Source: Otoolea sp036634775 (GTDB lineage: Bacteria; Bacillota; Clostridia; Lachnospirales; Lachnospiraceae). Taken from it: a stretch of 64,000 nt of DNA. Below are positions 36,709 through 46,147 of the stretch, piece by piece. How positions within the stretch are numbered: position 1 is the first letter of the stretch; each line of letters begins with the position of its first letter. Location: assembly GCA_036634775.1 (NCBI GenBank), contig JAVWRQ010000007.1, positions 1 through 64,000 of the forward strand, given 5' to 3'. The notes below the pieces were generated by a model that made no database searches, was not told the origin of the DNA, and saw only the letters and a list, made by a program, of their open reading frames with translations. The position numbers and the translations under genes were made by a program.

Positions 36709-39597
36709 TCATCGCCAGCCCACATATGCCTCGAACTCTTTGATCGGCAGGGGTTTAGAAAAATAATATCCCTGTGCCAGCTCACAACCAATCGAACGCA
36801 GGAATTCCACCTGTTCTAAGGTTTCAACTCCCTCTGCCAACAAGATCATATCCAGCTCATCCGCCAGATATTTTGTACTGTAAATTACCTTTTTACCACG
36901 TTCTGTGACAGAAGCCGTGTTCAGGAACTCTTTGTCCATCTTAAGATAATCAAATGACAATTCCTTTAAAAGCGTCAAAGAAGAATAACCGGAGCCAAAA
37001 TCATCAATGGATACTTTGATACCTGCCGCCTTAAAATCATCCAGCACCGCACCCATCTGCTGCATATTTTCAAATATGATGCTCTCTGTCAGCTCCATCT
37101 CAATCAATTCCGATGGAATCCGATACTTCTTGAGAAGCACTACATATTTGAGGAAAAAATCCGGCTCGTTCAAGTGAACTCTGGAAAGATTGACTGAAAT
37201 CGGATAAGGGTCTAGCCCCCGATCAATCCATTCTCTCAATTGAATACACACTTGCTCAAATACATAAATATCTAATTTTAAAATAAAGCCATTACTCTCA
37301 AATACGGGAATAAACTGATCCGGATAGAGCATCGTACCATCTTCTGTTTTCCACCTGACCAGAGCTTCCGCACCTGCCAGTTCTCCACTGTTCAGATATA
37401 TCTTAGGTTGATAATATACCTGGTATTCCTTATGTTTCAGGGCTGCTTCCATGCGATTTTCAATATTTTGTTCCTCTAAGACCTTCTTCCTCATGGATTC
37501 ATCATACCATGCAATCCAATTCTGCCTATGTTCTTTTGCACTTTTTCTCGTCAAATTCGCCCACTCCACTGCACTGTAGATATCCTTGTCTGTTTTTTCC
37601 GGAACATAGACCCCACAGCTTATGGTGTATTGGAAATTATCACCCAGGATTTGCGGTAAATCAGATATTTTTTGAATAATCTCCAAAAGGCGAAGCTTCA
37701 GTTCTTCCTCCGACTGCAGGTGAAGAAGCAAAGCAAATCGATCGTCCGATTCTCTGCAGAACAGCTCATTATTTCCCAACTGCCGTCTGAAAATTTCAGA
37801 CATCTCTTTTAAGATCCGATTTCCCACATCAAACCCATGCATATTGTTGATCATCTTGAACTTATCGATATCCAGGCACGCTACGGCATATCTCGGCATA
37901 TTTTTATCATTTAACAACTTGCCGGCAGAAATCATAAATCGGGTCTTATTGTCATATCCGGTCAATGGATCTACAAATGCATACTGTTGGATCTTCTGTT
38001 GTGAGCGAAGGGAAAGTACCAGAATCAGTAGAAATATAGCTGCAATTCCGGGGAAAATAAAACGGCGAATCAGTTCCCATGGATGTACGTTTGATCCCCT
38101 TATCGTGTTCTTTACTACGATTTCATTCACATCGGTCTCTGACAGCTGTGAAATTAAGCGATTAAGCAAGGTCCGAAGAGCCGGATCTGCGTCGGTTCTC
38201 ATCCCAATGCTCATCGGCAAAAAAGTTTTAGTCGATAAAATCGATTCCGCATCCATCATCTGATGTTCTTGACTGTGCTGATCCAATATGTAGGCGTTCT
38301 CCAAAACCGCATCGGTCTTCCCGACTTTTGTAAATAGAATCCCACTGTCTACATCCGCTGTAGGCACAATCTCCAGATCCGGATATAATTTGCGAACATG
38401 CCAAAGCAGAGAATTTAAGTTCCCCGGAACTGCAACCGTATGAATCTCAGAGAGAGAGGTTCCCCTCAATGCAGCTAATGTGACCGGAACTTGGTAATAC
38501 GGTTTGGTCAAAACAATGCCATATTTTAATCCTTCTTTATCATAGGATGAGGGAAATGCGCAAAGTAAATCCGCCTCACCGTTTTGAACTTTTTGAACCG
38601 CCTCTTCTTCTGTGTCTGTGGGAATAAACTCCAGCTCCATCCTGCTGCGCTCCGATAAAAGTCGTAGAATCCCGGGGCAGATTCCTTCACAGGCAGCCGC
38701 CTCTTCATCGTAGTAAATGATGGGGTTCCAATCACGGTTACAGGCTACACGAAGAACCGGATGATCCGTAATATAGGCTTCTTCCTCTTCTGTAAGTGCA
38801 ACCTGATTCGTCAGGCTTTCCCCATAATATTTATTATATAGCTTAAGATTAAAATTGATGTCCGAAGTTTGGACTTTCTCGATTGCACTGTTGAGCTCAT
38901 TAGAAAAAGCCACATCTTTTTTACCTGTTATAAAATAAAATGGTGTGGGTGAAAACTTGGCAACTACTTTCAAATCGCTATTTCGCTGCATACTGCCGGT
39001 CAAAATCGCATCTACTTCATCCCGCGCCAATGCCAAATTGCGTTCATCGCCGGAATCATACCAATGTTCCTCATAAGAAAAATTATGATTAGCCGCATAC
39101 TGTTCCATCAGGTAGCTCTGGTACGTTCCATGAACCAAACCTACTCGCAGATCTTCAAAATCTTTATAATCATCGTACTGTACGGCATCATTGTTTTTCT
39201 TCACTAAAAGCATCGCATACTCAGTTCCGATCTCATAGTCGGTATAATGATATAATTGTCCTCGTTCCTCGGTATATTGAAATCCACCGGCCATATCGAT
39301 CTCACCGGAAATCAACCGCTCGGTACATTCTTTCAGTGTTCCCGGTACATATTCATAAGTCCAACCGGTATAGAAAGCAATCTCATCCAAATACTCGCAG
39401 GCATATCCGGTCAGGTCGCCATCCTGATTTGTCATGGTGAAGCCATCGTAATCAAAACATCCCACTCTCACGACCCGATTCGGTACTTGAGAAGTTGGCA
39501 TGGGCTCCGGTGAAGTGCTCTGGGGGGCTGCAAATAGAGTCAGACAAAAAATCAGACTCAATAACAAACTGAACATTGCAGTTGTAATTTTCCTCAA
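36709..39597 (-). CDS. Two-sensor c-di-GMP phosphodiesterase (SBP-SBP-TM-degenerate GGDEF-EAL)
   Basis: A 962-residue signalling protein. It has a signal peptide, two extracellular amino-acid-binding-type (SBP_bac_3) domains (about 40-265 and 280-495), a membrane segment (about 515-535), a GGDEF domain and a C-terminal EAL domain. The GGDEF site reads ESDDRF, so cyclase activity is unlikely. The EAL domain looks active: EALVRW, ELTES, DDFGSGYSSL, LKMDKEF, EGVET and QGYYFSKP. It should degrade c-di-GMP in response to a small extracellular ligand. The start is TTG at 39597, preceded by GGGAGGTG; the next ATG lacks a well-spaced site and would trim the signal peptide. Confidence 0.92.
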   Translation of the reverse strand: MRKITTAMFSLLLSLIFCLTLFAAPQSTSPEPMPTSQVPNRVVRVGCFDYDGFTMTNQDGDLTGYACEYLDEIAFYTGWTYEYVPGTLKECTERLISGEIDMAGGFQYTEERGQLYHYTDYEIGTEYAMLLVKKNNDAVQYDDYKDFEDLRVGLVHGTYQSYLMEQYAANHNFSYEEHWYDSGDERNLALARDEVDAILTGSMQRNSDLKVVAKFSPTPFYFITGKKDVAFSNELNSAIEKVQTSDINFNLKLYNKYYGESLTNQVALTEEEEAYITDHPVLRVACNRDWNPIIYYDEEAAACEGICPGILRLLSERSRMELEFIPTDTEEEAVQKVQNGEADLLCAFPSSYDKEGLKYGIVLTKPYYQVPVTLAALRGTSLSEIHTVAVPGNLNSLLWHVRKLYPDLEIVPTADVDSGILFTKVGKTDAVLENAYILDQHSQEHQMMDAESILSTKTFLPMSIGMRTDADPALRTLLNRLISQLSETDVNEIVVKNTIRGSNVHPWELIRRFIFPGIAAIFLLILVLSLRSQQKIQQYAFVDPLTGYDNKTRFMISAGKLLNDKNMPRYAVACLDIDKFKMINNMHGFDVGNRILKEMSEIFRRQLGNNELFCRESDDRFALLLHLQSEEELKLRLLEIIQKISDLPQILGDNFQYTISCGVYVPEKTDKDIYSAVEWANLTRKSAKEHRQNWIAWYDESMRKKVLEEQNIENRMEAALKHKEYQVYYQPKIYLNSGELAGAEALVRWKTEDGTMLYPDQFIPVFESNGFILKLDIYVFEQVCIQLREWIDRGLDPYPISVNLSRVHLNEPDFFLKYVVLLKKYRIPSELIEMELTESIIFENMQQMGAVLDDFKAAGIKVSIDDFGSGYSSLTLLKELSFDYLKMDKEFLNTASVTERGKKVIYSTKYLADELDMILLAEGVETLEQVEFLRSIGCELAQGYYFSKPLPIKEFEAYVGWR

Positions 39598-39624
39598 GAT
39601 TCGACACCTCCCACCCTTCCTATT

Positions 39625-39653
39625 ATTTTACAATAAACCCTCTATTTATACAA
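39625..39653 (-). promoter_or_regulatory. Promoter of the EAL gene
   Basis: Minus-strand TTGTAT (39648-39653), 17 bases and TAAAAT (39625-39630), about 30 bases before the TTG start. Confidence 0.6.
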
Positions 39654-39669
39654 GTTTAAAAAGGTGAAT

Positions 39670-39796
39670 AGGATAAAGAGTCTGCTTTGCAGACTCTCGC
39701 GCCAAAGCGCGGTCACTTCAGTGACCATATTCTATAGCGCGGAGTGCGCATCCACAGCGGAGCGTTTTTATGTAATAGGAGTACTTTCCTATTACA
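39670..39796. repeat. Multi-hairpin dispersed element, full copy (includes palindrome copy 3)
   Basis: Consecutive perfect inverted repeats: GAGTCTGC-TTT-GCAGACTC (39678-39696), GCGC-CAAA-GCGC (39699-39710), GGTCACT-TC-AGTGACC (39711-39726), GCGC-N5-GCGC (39737-39749) and the palindrome TGTAATAGGA-N6-TCCTATTACA (39771-39796). The first 59 bases match 63682-63740 at about 55 positions. It lies between the V-ATPase terminator and the EAL promoter. Confidence 0.8.
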
Positions 39797-39841
39797 AAAA
39801 AAAGACGAAACTCATGCGTATCAATTCACGAGTTTCGTCTT
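39797..39841 (-). terminator. Terminator of the V-ATPase operon
   Basis: Perfect 12-bp stem (39802-39813 with 39830-39841). On the minus strand it is followed by a run of eight T (extending to 39794) that passes directly into palindrome copy 3. Confidence 0.9.
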
Positions 39842-39858
39842 GATTTTATTTGCTTTGA

Positions 39859-40533
39859 TCAGGATACAGCTTCTTCCTGTTTTTCCTTGTAATGATGTGC
39901 CTCTTCTAACATCATATCCTTTACTTTCATCAGACGAATCTGAGTACTACGCTCATTTTCATCCAACTTCATCGTGATGTATTTGATGTTCTTTTTCGTC
40001 TCCGGAATAATAACATGCTCCAAGGCATTTACTCGACGTCTTGTCTTTTCGATCTCAGCCGCCATGAGCTGGCAGGCCTTCTCCGTTTCGGAAAGTTTGA
40101 GCATCTGCGGCAGAACATCCGAGAGCGATTTTACCGCACCATCTAAGTCACTGGAGGTGAAGGCAAATCCATACGAATAAATATCATTTGCATTTGCAGT
40201 TCTTGTCTTATATCTAAATACGGGAATATCCACGCTCATGACATTCTTCTTGTCGGTCTCCAGATAGACTTCCTGTTTCGGTGCAAGGAGTGCCGTGTTG
40301 AGTGTTTCCTCTGACATGCCGGCTTTAGCCACAACAAAATTCTTATTGGCATTGCGGATGCCTTCCTCCACATCTAAGCGGAGAGCCATATTCTCCCTTA
40401 CGAGGTCCAGAAATTGGCGCATGAGTTCATCCCGTTTGTCCTTCAAAAGCTTGTGTCCACGAGTGGCTGTCGCCAGTTTTTTCTTCAGCCTGGTAAGCTC
40501 CATCCGAGTCGGGTTCACTTGTGTTGATGCCAA
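39859..40533 (-). CDS. ntpD: V-type ATPase subunit D
   Basis: Central-stalk rotor subunit, the counterpart of F-type gamma. The 224-residue protein begins STQVNPTRMELTRLKKKLATATRGHKLLKDKRDEL, the highly conserved N-terminal helix, and ends in a second long helix. It is the last gene of the operon. The start is probably TTG at 40533: AGAGGTGATTACC lies ahead with proper spacing, and family members start MASTQ or similar. The in-frame GTG at 40542 is itself part of the ribosome site. Confidence 0.94.
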   Translation of the reverse strand: MASTQVNPTRMELTRLKKKLATATRGHKLLKDKRDELMRQFLDLVRENMALRLDVEEGIRNANKNFVVAKAGMSEETLNTALLAPKQEVYLETDKKNVMSVDIPVFRYKTRTANANDIYSYGFAFTSSDLDGAVKSLSDVLPQMLKLSETEKACQLMAAEIEKTRRRVNALEHVIIPETKKNIKYITMKLDENERSTQIRLMKVKDMMLEEAHHYKEKQEEAVS

Positions 40534-40551
40534 GGTAATCACCTCTTTCTA

Positions 40552-41928
40552 TTAAATCGCGTCCTCACCATAATACTGATCAAGGAACTTATCATCAATA
40601 CGTTTAAGCTCAGCCCTTGGAAGAATGGACAATAGTTTCCAGCCTATCTTCAATGTCTCCTCGATGCTTCGGTTCGCTTCATAGCCTTGAGAAACATATT
40701 CTTTCTCAAAAGCGTCGGCAAACTTCGCATAAATCAGATCCGTATCAGACAGAGCCGCTTCGCCCAAGATTACCATCAATTCCTTCGCCTCTTTGCCTCG
40801 TGCATATGCGGCAAAAAGCTGGTTCATCGTATTCGAGTGGTCAGCACGGGTCTTGCCCTCGCCGATTCCTTTATCTTTCAGACGTGACAGGGAAGGAAGT
40901 ACATCAATTGGCGGTGTAATACCTTTTCTATATAGCTCACGACTCAGAATAATCTGTCCCTCTGTAATATAACCGGTAAGGTCAGGAATCGGATGGGTCT
41001 TATCATCCTCCGGCATCGTCAGAATCGGAATCATAGTGATCGAACCATTCTTCCCTTTTTGACGTCCGGCTCTCTCATACAGAGAAGCCAAATCCGTATA
41101 CATGTAACCGGGGTATCCACGACGTCCGGGCACCTCTTTACGGGCGGCGGAAATCTCACGAAGGGCATCGGCATAGTTGGTAATATCAGTCAAAATAACA
41201 AGGACATGCATCCCCTTCTCAAAGGCCAGATACTCCGCTGCAGTCAGAGCCATACGAGGTGTAGCGATACGCTCTACCGCTGGGTCATTTGCCAGATTGA
41301 CAAAAAGTACCGTCCGGTCAATGGCACCGGTTTCTTTAAAACTTTCAGTAAAAAAGTGAGCTTCCTCAAATGTGATACCCATGGCAGCAAATACAACAGC
41401 AAACTGCTCACCGCTTCGTACTTTTGCCTGTCTTGCAATCTGGGCTGCCAAGTTCGCATGAGGAAGACCGGATGCAGAGAAAATAGGCAGTTTCTGTCCA
41501 CGAACCAAGGTATTCAGACCATCAATTGCCGAGATACCGGTCTGGATAAACTCCTCCGGATAGCTTCTGGCTGCCGGGTTCATAGGCAGACCATTAATAT
41601 CTCTTCTCTCATCGGGAAGAATCTCGGGTCCACCATCAATCGGACGACCCAGACCGTCAAATACACGGCCCAGCATATCTGCCGATACGCCCAGTTCCAT
41701 CGTTCTTCCCAAAAAGCGTACTTTACTGTTTGATAAGTTAATACCGGTAGAGTTCTCAAACAACTGAACAAGTGCATTACTTCCGTCGATCTCCAACACC
41801 TTACAGCGTCTCGTCTCGCCGCTTGCCAGCTCGATTTCTCCCAGTTCATCATAAGTTACATTCTCAACGCCCCGTACCAGCATCAGAGGACCTGCAATCT
41901 CCTGTATCGTTCTATATTCTTTCGGCAT
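40552..41928 (-). CDS. ntpB: V-type ATPase subunit B
   Basis: The 458-residue non-catalytic nucleotide-binding subunit of the A3B3 hexamer. It has IQEIAGPLMLV at the start, the degenerate P-loop region SASGLPHANLAAQIARQ, and DITNYADALREIS, GRRGYPGYMYTDLAS. The ATG follows the subunit A stop codon without a gap, with AGGAGG upstream, so translation is coupled. Confidence 0.96.
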   Translation of the reverse strand: MPKEYRTIQEIAGPLMLVRGVENVTYDELGEIELASGETRRCKVLEIDGSNALVQLFENSTGINLSNSKVRFLGRTMELGVSADMLGRVFDGLGRPIDGGPEILPDERRDINGLPMNPAARSYPEEFIQTGISAIDGLNTLVRGQKLPIFSASGLPHANLAAQIARQAKVRSGEQFAVVFAAMGITFEEAHFFTESFKETGAIDRTVLFVNLANDPAVERIATPRMALTAAEYLAFEKGMHVLVILTDITNYADALREISAARKEVPGRRGYPGYMYTDLASLYERAGRQKGKNGSITMIPILTMPEDDKTHPIPDLTGYITEGQIILSRELYRKGITPPIDVLPSLSRLKDKGIGEGKTRADHSNTMNQLFAAYARGKEAKELMVILGEAALSDTDLIYAKFADAFEKEYVSQGYEANRSIEETLKIGWKLLSILPRAELKRIDDKFLDQYYGEDAI

Positions 41929-43698
41929 CTAGAAGTCCTCCTTTCCGAATACATCGGCAATCTCTTTGCCGAGTTCTTCGACGATCTGTTGATATTCCTG
42001 TTCGATATTATCATTTAATGTGTATTTAAAACGACCAATCTGCTCACGTACCGGCATCTTGATCAATCCCTTCACTGCTGCGCCTTCTGCCAGTGCTTTC
42101 TCTGATTCAGAGTAGAATGCCAGCACCAGTTTCATCATCAGAAATTGCTTTCTAAGAGAGGTGTACGTATCCACTTCGTGGAATGAGTTCTGATGTAAAA
42201 AGTCCTCACGTATGGAGCGGGCTGCTTCCATCTTCAGACGGTCTACTGCAGAAAGTGCATCCATACCTACCATCTTAACAATCTCATCCAGTTCCGATTC
42301 TTCCTGTAGCAGGCTCATCAGTCCCTGGCGGCATTCCATCCATTCGGGTGAAACATTCTCATTAAACCATTTGCCCATATTATCTACATAGAGTGAATAA
42401 CTGGTCAGCCAGTTGATCGCCGGGAAATGACGTTTTGAAGCCAGAGATGCATCCAATCCCCAGAATACCTTGACAATACGAAGCGTTGCCTGCGATACCG
42501 GTTCAGAGATATCACCACCGGGAGGAGATACTGCTCCGATAGCAGAAAGTGCACCCTGGCGGCCTTCTTTACCAAGACATACTACGTGACCGGCGCGCTC
42601 ATAGAACTGTGCCAGACGGCTTCCCAGATAAGCCGGGTAACCTTCCTCACCGGGCATCTCTTCCAAACGTCCGGACATCTCACGAAGTGCTTCCGCCCAA
42701 CGGGAGGTAGAGTCTGCCATAAGTGCAACAGAATAACCCATATCACGGAAATACTCCGCAATCGTAATACCTGTATAAATAGAAGCTTCACGTGCCGCAA
42801 CGGGCATATCGGAAGTATTTGCAATCAAAACGGTACGCTCCATCAGAGACTGACCGGTCTTTGGATCCTTTAATTCCGGAAATTCATTCAAAACGTCCGT
42901 CATCTCATTACCACGTTCGCCGCAGCCAATGTATACAACGATATCAGCCTCGGCCCATTTGGCCAGCTGATGCTGGATTACTGTTTTACCGCTTCCAAAC
43001 GGTCCCGGAACTGCCGCCACACCGCCTTTGGCAATTGGGAAGAATGCATCTACAACTCGCTGTCCTGTGACAAGCGGAGTCTCTGGTGGAAGTTTCACCT
43101 TATAAGGACGACCTTTACGAACCGGCCACTTCTGCAGCATCGTCAGCTCTTTATCGCCATCTTCAGTAGTGACCATAGCCACTACTTCTTCAATCGTAAA
43201 GTCACCGGATTTGATCAGCTTAATCGTACCCTGAATTCCGTATGGCACCATGATCTTCTGATTGACAACTTCGGTTTCCTGAACGGTACCGATGACGTCT
43301 CCGGCTTCTACTGCATCGCCTTCTTTAACCGTCGGAACAAATGTCCACTTCTTCTCTCGGTTTAACGAAGGAACCTCTACACCACGCTTTAAGTTGTTAC
43401 TTCCGGTCACTCTCATAATCTCATCGAGAGGTCTCTGAATACCATCATAAATACTGGATATAAGACCCGGCCCCAGTTCTACGGACAGCGGAACCTCCAT
43501 GGACTCCACCGGCTCCCCCGGCCCCAGACCGGATGTTTCCTCATATACCTGAACGGAGACCTCATCTCCGTGAATCTCAATAATCTCGCCAATCAGTCTT
43601 TGCTCGCTTACACGTACAACGTCGTACATATTGGCGTCACGCATCCCCTGGGCAATTACCAGAGGTCCTGCTACTTTCTTAATCGTACCTTTGCTCAT
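41929..43698 (-). CDS. ntpA: V-type ATPase catalytic subunit A
   Basis: The 589-residue catalytic subunit. Walker A is GPFGSGKTVIQ, with the catalytic Glu in GCGERGNEMTDVL, the Walker B region SVALMADSTSRWAEALRE, and the characteristic non-homologous insert of V/A-type A subunits (about residues 110-190, TVQETEVVNQKIMVPYG). It hydrolyses ATP to drive the rotor, or makes ATP in reverse. Confidence 0.97.
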   Translation of the reverse strand: MSKGTIKKVAGPLVIAQGMRDANMYDVVRVSEQRLIGEIIEIHGDEVSVQVYEETSGLGPGEPVESMEVPLSVELGPGLISSIYDGIQRPLDEIMRVTGSNNLKRGVEVPSLNREKKWTFVPTVKEGDAVEAGDVIGTVQETEVVNQKIMVPYGIQGTIKLIKSGDFTIEEVVAMVTTEDGDKELTMLQKWPVRKGRPYKVKLPPETPLVTGQRVVDAFFPIAKGGVAAVPGPFGSGKTVIQHQLAKWAEADIVVYIGCGERGNEMTDVLNEFPELKDPKTGQSLMERTVLIANTSDMPVAAREASIYTGITIAEYFRDMGYSVALMADSTSRWAEALREMSGRLEEMPGEEGYPAYLGSRLAQFYERAGHVVCLGKEGRQGALSAIGAVSPPGGDISEPVSQATLRIVKVFWGLDASLASKRHFPAINWLTSYSLYVDNMGKWFNENVSPEWMECRQGLMSLLQEESELDEIVKMVGMDALSAVDRLKMEAARSIREDFLHQNSFHEVDTYTSLRKQFLMMKLVLAFYSESEKALAEGAAVKGLIKMPVREQIGRFKYTLNDNIEQEYQQIVEELGKEIADVFGKEDF

Positions 43699-43734
43699 TG
43701 GAAGGTCTCACCTGCCTTTCTGTTCTATCTTTTA

Positions 43735-44052
43735 TTAATTACTAAACAAAATATCCGAACCAACTGCCTGCTCCACTGATTTCTTTACGTCTTCAACGCC
43801 CTTGCCGGTATTACCGGAAATTCCGGGAATCAAAATGACGGATGGAATCAGGCGGTCTCTGCACTTTTCGATTGAATGCCCAATCTGATTTGCAACCGCT
43901 TCGGTTATATAGATCACTGCGTAATTACCGGCTATCAGAGCTGCAAATTCCTTCTCTGCCTCCTCCTCGTTAGAAACCGGGAATGTATCCAGGCCCAGCG
44001 CCGCAAACCCATAAATGCTGTCGTAGTCACCGATTACTGCTATCTTATACAT
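43735..44052 (-). CDS. ntpG: V-type ATPase subunit F
   Basis: The 105-residue rotor-associated subunit F (NtpG in Enterococcus hirae). It has the Rossmann-like start YKIAVIGDYDSIYGFAALGL, the family NEEEAEK region and IPSVILIPG. It overlaps subunit C by eight bases. Confidence 0.9.
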   Translation of the reverse strand: MYKIAVIGDYDSIYGFAALGLDTFPVSNEEEAEKEFAALIAGNYAVIYITEAVANQIGHSIEKCRDRLIPSVILIPGISGNTGKGVEDVKKSVEQAVGSDILFSN

Positions 44053-45019
44053 ACATTTCCCTTATCCTTTCTCGGATTTGTTCTTCCGGTAATTCATTCA
44101 GTTTGGCAGTCAGTATAATTCTTACTGTCTTGATCTCGTTCTCCCTGGCAAGCAGATAAGCAACTAACGGTCCCGCCGAAAATGGATTGTACTTCTGTGG
44201 CTTGATCGTCTCAATCAACTGATTATCACACCACCGCTCAAAAGCGGATGGAGATTCTTTCAGTGCTCTTGCACCTCCTGCATAGGCAGTGCCTTCCAAA
44301 TATTCGCAAATAGCATCCATGCCGGACAGTGCCGCCGTGCAGAGATAATCCACACTTAAGCTGCCGCAGGGAGCCATCGCACGTTTCATAAATTCAAGTG
44401 TTTTTGCGGTTTTCTGGGAGCGTACAGCTATCTTAATATCCGCGACCGCAACTGTAGATTCTGCGTAATCCCTTATAATTGAATCACTTGCGTTCTTGCC
44501 TTCGGCATAAATAGCCTCCAGTGCCGCCCGATCTATAATCGCATCACAAAGCTGTCCATCCTTTGTATGAAGAAATGTATCATAAGCTTCTCCCGCTGCT
44601 GCCCGCATGTGCCCCGGCAGTGCGCTCCAATCATGCTCCGATACAATTCGTGCCATCTCTTTTCCGTTTATGGCACAATCGTCAAAGTAAATCTTTCCAT
44701 GGCCGCCGGTTGTTACCGACGCTTTAATCGCCGCCTTCAGATTGTGATATAGATTCTGGAACGATAACACATCTAAAATAGCTTTATCGTCTTTCAGTAG
44801 ATCTTTTACCACGTTCCAGGTCTTCTCATGTTCCTTGGAAAGAATCGCTTCCGCTTCCAGAGGAGTATCTGCATCGCCCCATCCTTTTTCTGTCAAGAAC
44901 TGCAGACAGCTTTCATAATTTTTGAGAGCCATCAGCTGATCAATCGTCGCAGAAGAAAATAGGGTAGTCTCCATCGCACGGATTCGCGCAACCGCATAGG
45001 TATATTTCACCTCAGACAT
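44045..45019 (-). CDS. ntpC: V-type ATPase subunit C
   Basis: The 324-residue subunit C (the d/AtpC class) that couples the membrane ring to the central stalk. It is almost all helical, with YTYAVARIRAME at the start, a central NLKAAIKA and the C-terminal ARENEIKTVRIILTAKLN, the latter typical of the family. It sits between E and F as in the ntp operon. AGGAGG precedes the ATG. Confidence 0.93.
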   Translation of the reverse strand: MSEVKYTYAVARIRAMETTLFSSATIDQLMALKNYESCLQFLTEKGWGDADTPLEAEAILSKEHEKTWNVVKDLLKDDKAILDVLSFQNLYHNLKAAIKASVTTGGHGKIYFDDCAINGKEMARIVSEHDWSALPGHMRAAAGEAYDTFLHTKDGQLCDAIIDRAALEAIYAEGKNASDSIIRDYAESTVAVADIKIAVRSQKTAKTLEFMKRAMAPCGSLSVDYLCTAALSGMDAICEYLEGTAYAGGARALKESPSAFERWCDNQLIETIKPQKYNPFSAGPLVAYLLARENEIKTVRIILTAKLNELPEEQIRERIREMYV

Positions 45020-45046
45020 ATCGAAATCCTCCTTTTCGGTTACACA

Positions 45047-45640
45047 TTATGAAAATAACATCTCATGCACCTTATCTGAAAGCTCATCCCTCTGTGCCGA
45101 CAGAAGTGCTTTAAATGAACAGTTCTCTTCTACGCCTCCATAAACCAGAATAAAACCGCCGTCTATGTTTTTTGCCTCTTTGATCAGCTTTAAGCTGCCG
45201 CCTTTTGAGGCTGCACTTTTCTCAATCACCGATTCAAAATCCGGTGGCATCCGATCTAAATCTTTCTGTGAAAAATATATCTCTCCCTGTTTTGCTAAAA
45301 CAAATTTGTCCAGCATCTTCTGAATCAACACAAAGTATTCTTCCTGACCTTTAGAAAGCAGTGTGTGATATGCCTGATCCAGCATATCGGCAATTATCTG
45401 CTGTTTTGCAAGAAGTACAGCCTGACGTTTTTGAAGTTCTGCGGAAGATTTGGTGCGCTCTGTCATACTGACTACCTCTGCTTCTTGCTTCGTCACGCCC
45501 AGTTCTTCCATCTTCTTACAAGCTTCTTTTCCGTCATTTAAAATCTTTTCAGCTTCTCTCTGTGCTTTTTCTAAGACCCCATCGGCCTCTTTGCCCGCAT
45601 CATCAAGGATTTGACTTATTATCTTGTCTAATCCGGTCAT
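45047..45640 (-). CDS. ntpE: V-type ATPase subunit E
   Basis: The 197-residue peripheral-stalk subunit. A long N-terminal coiled coil rich in Ala, Glu and Lys (about 1-100) is followed by a C-terminal globular domain containing DGGFILVYGGVEENCSFKALL. It pairs with the small ntpF product to form the stator. Confidence 0.9.
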   Translation of the reverse strand: MTGLDKIISQILDDAGKEADGVLEKAQREAEKILNDGKEACKKMEELGVTKQEAEVVSMTERTKSSAELQKRQAVLLAKQQIIADMLDQAYHTLLSKGQEEYFVLIQKMLDKFVLAKQGEIYFSQKDLDRMPPDFESVIEKSAASKGGSLKLIKEAKNIDGGFILVYGGVEENCSFKALLSAQRDELSDKVHEMLFS

Positions 45641-45674
45641 CTTAAACTCTCCTTAACTTTCTATGCGACTTCAA

Positions 45675-46142
45675 CTACAGAGCACTTACTGCCAAAATAG
45701 AGATTAAAAGTGCCAGAATTGCATATGTCTCAACCATAGCTGGGAAAAGCATAGCTTTACCGAACTGTTCCGGTCTCTTTGCTACGATACCGATGGATGC
45801 TGCTGAAGTCTGTCCCTGATATTTTGCAGAAATAAGTCCTACCATACCAATCGGAAGACAAGCCGCGAAATAAAGAAGTCCCTGCGTAATCGACATACTC
45901 ATATCGGCGCCGCCACCTAAAAGACCAATCTTTGATAATGTAATAAATCCAACCAGCAGACCATAAATACCCTGTGTACCCGGAAGCAGCTGCAAAAGAA
46001 GTACCTTTGCAAACTTACTTGGATCCTCTGTTACGACACCTGCTGCTGCCTGACCTGCAATACCTACGCCCCACGCAGACCCCATGCCTGCAAAACCTAC
46101 TGCTACCGCAACTCCTAATAATGCAAATACAATTCCGCTCAT
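45675..46142 (-). CDS. ntpK: V-type ATPase proteolipid subunit K (sodium-type ion site)
   Basis: The 155-residue rotor-ring subunit with four membrane helices, a duplicated hairpin. The ion-binding carboxylate is Glu138 in AMVETYAIL. The first hairpin lacks a carboxylate at the equivalent place and instead has Thr56-Gln57 in LPGTQGIYG; Gln109 follows in KYQGQ. In Enterococcus hirae NtpK the sodium ligands are Thr64, Gln65, Gln110 and Glu139, so this ring has the same ligand set. I infer sodium coupling; protons cannot be excluded without biochemistry. Confidence 0.93.
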   Translation of the reverse strand: MSGIVFALLGVAVAVGFAGMGSAWGVGIAGQAAAGVVTEDPSKFAKVLLLQLLPGTQGIYGLLVGFITLSKIGLLGGGADMSMSITQGLLYFAACLPIGMVGLISAKYQGQTSAASIGIVAKRPEQFGKAMLFPAMVETYAILALLISILAVSAL

Positions 46143-46147
46143 ATAAT

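Noticed and set aside
40993..41733. A 246-codon plus-strand frame opposite V-ATPase subunit B
   Set aside because: It lies wholly antisense to a conserved gene and has no protein features or ribosome site of its own.
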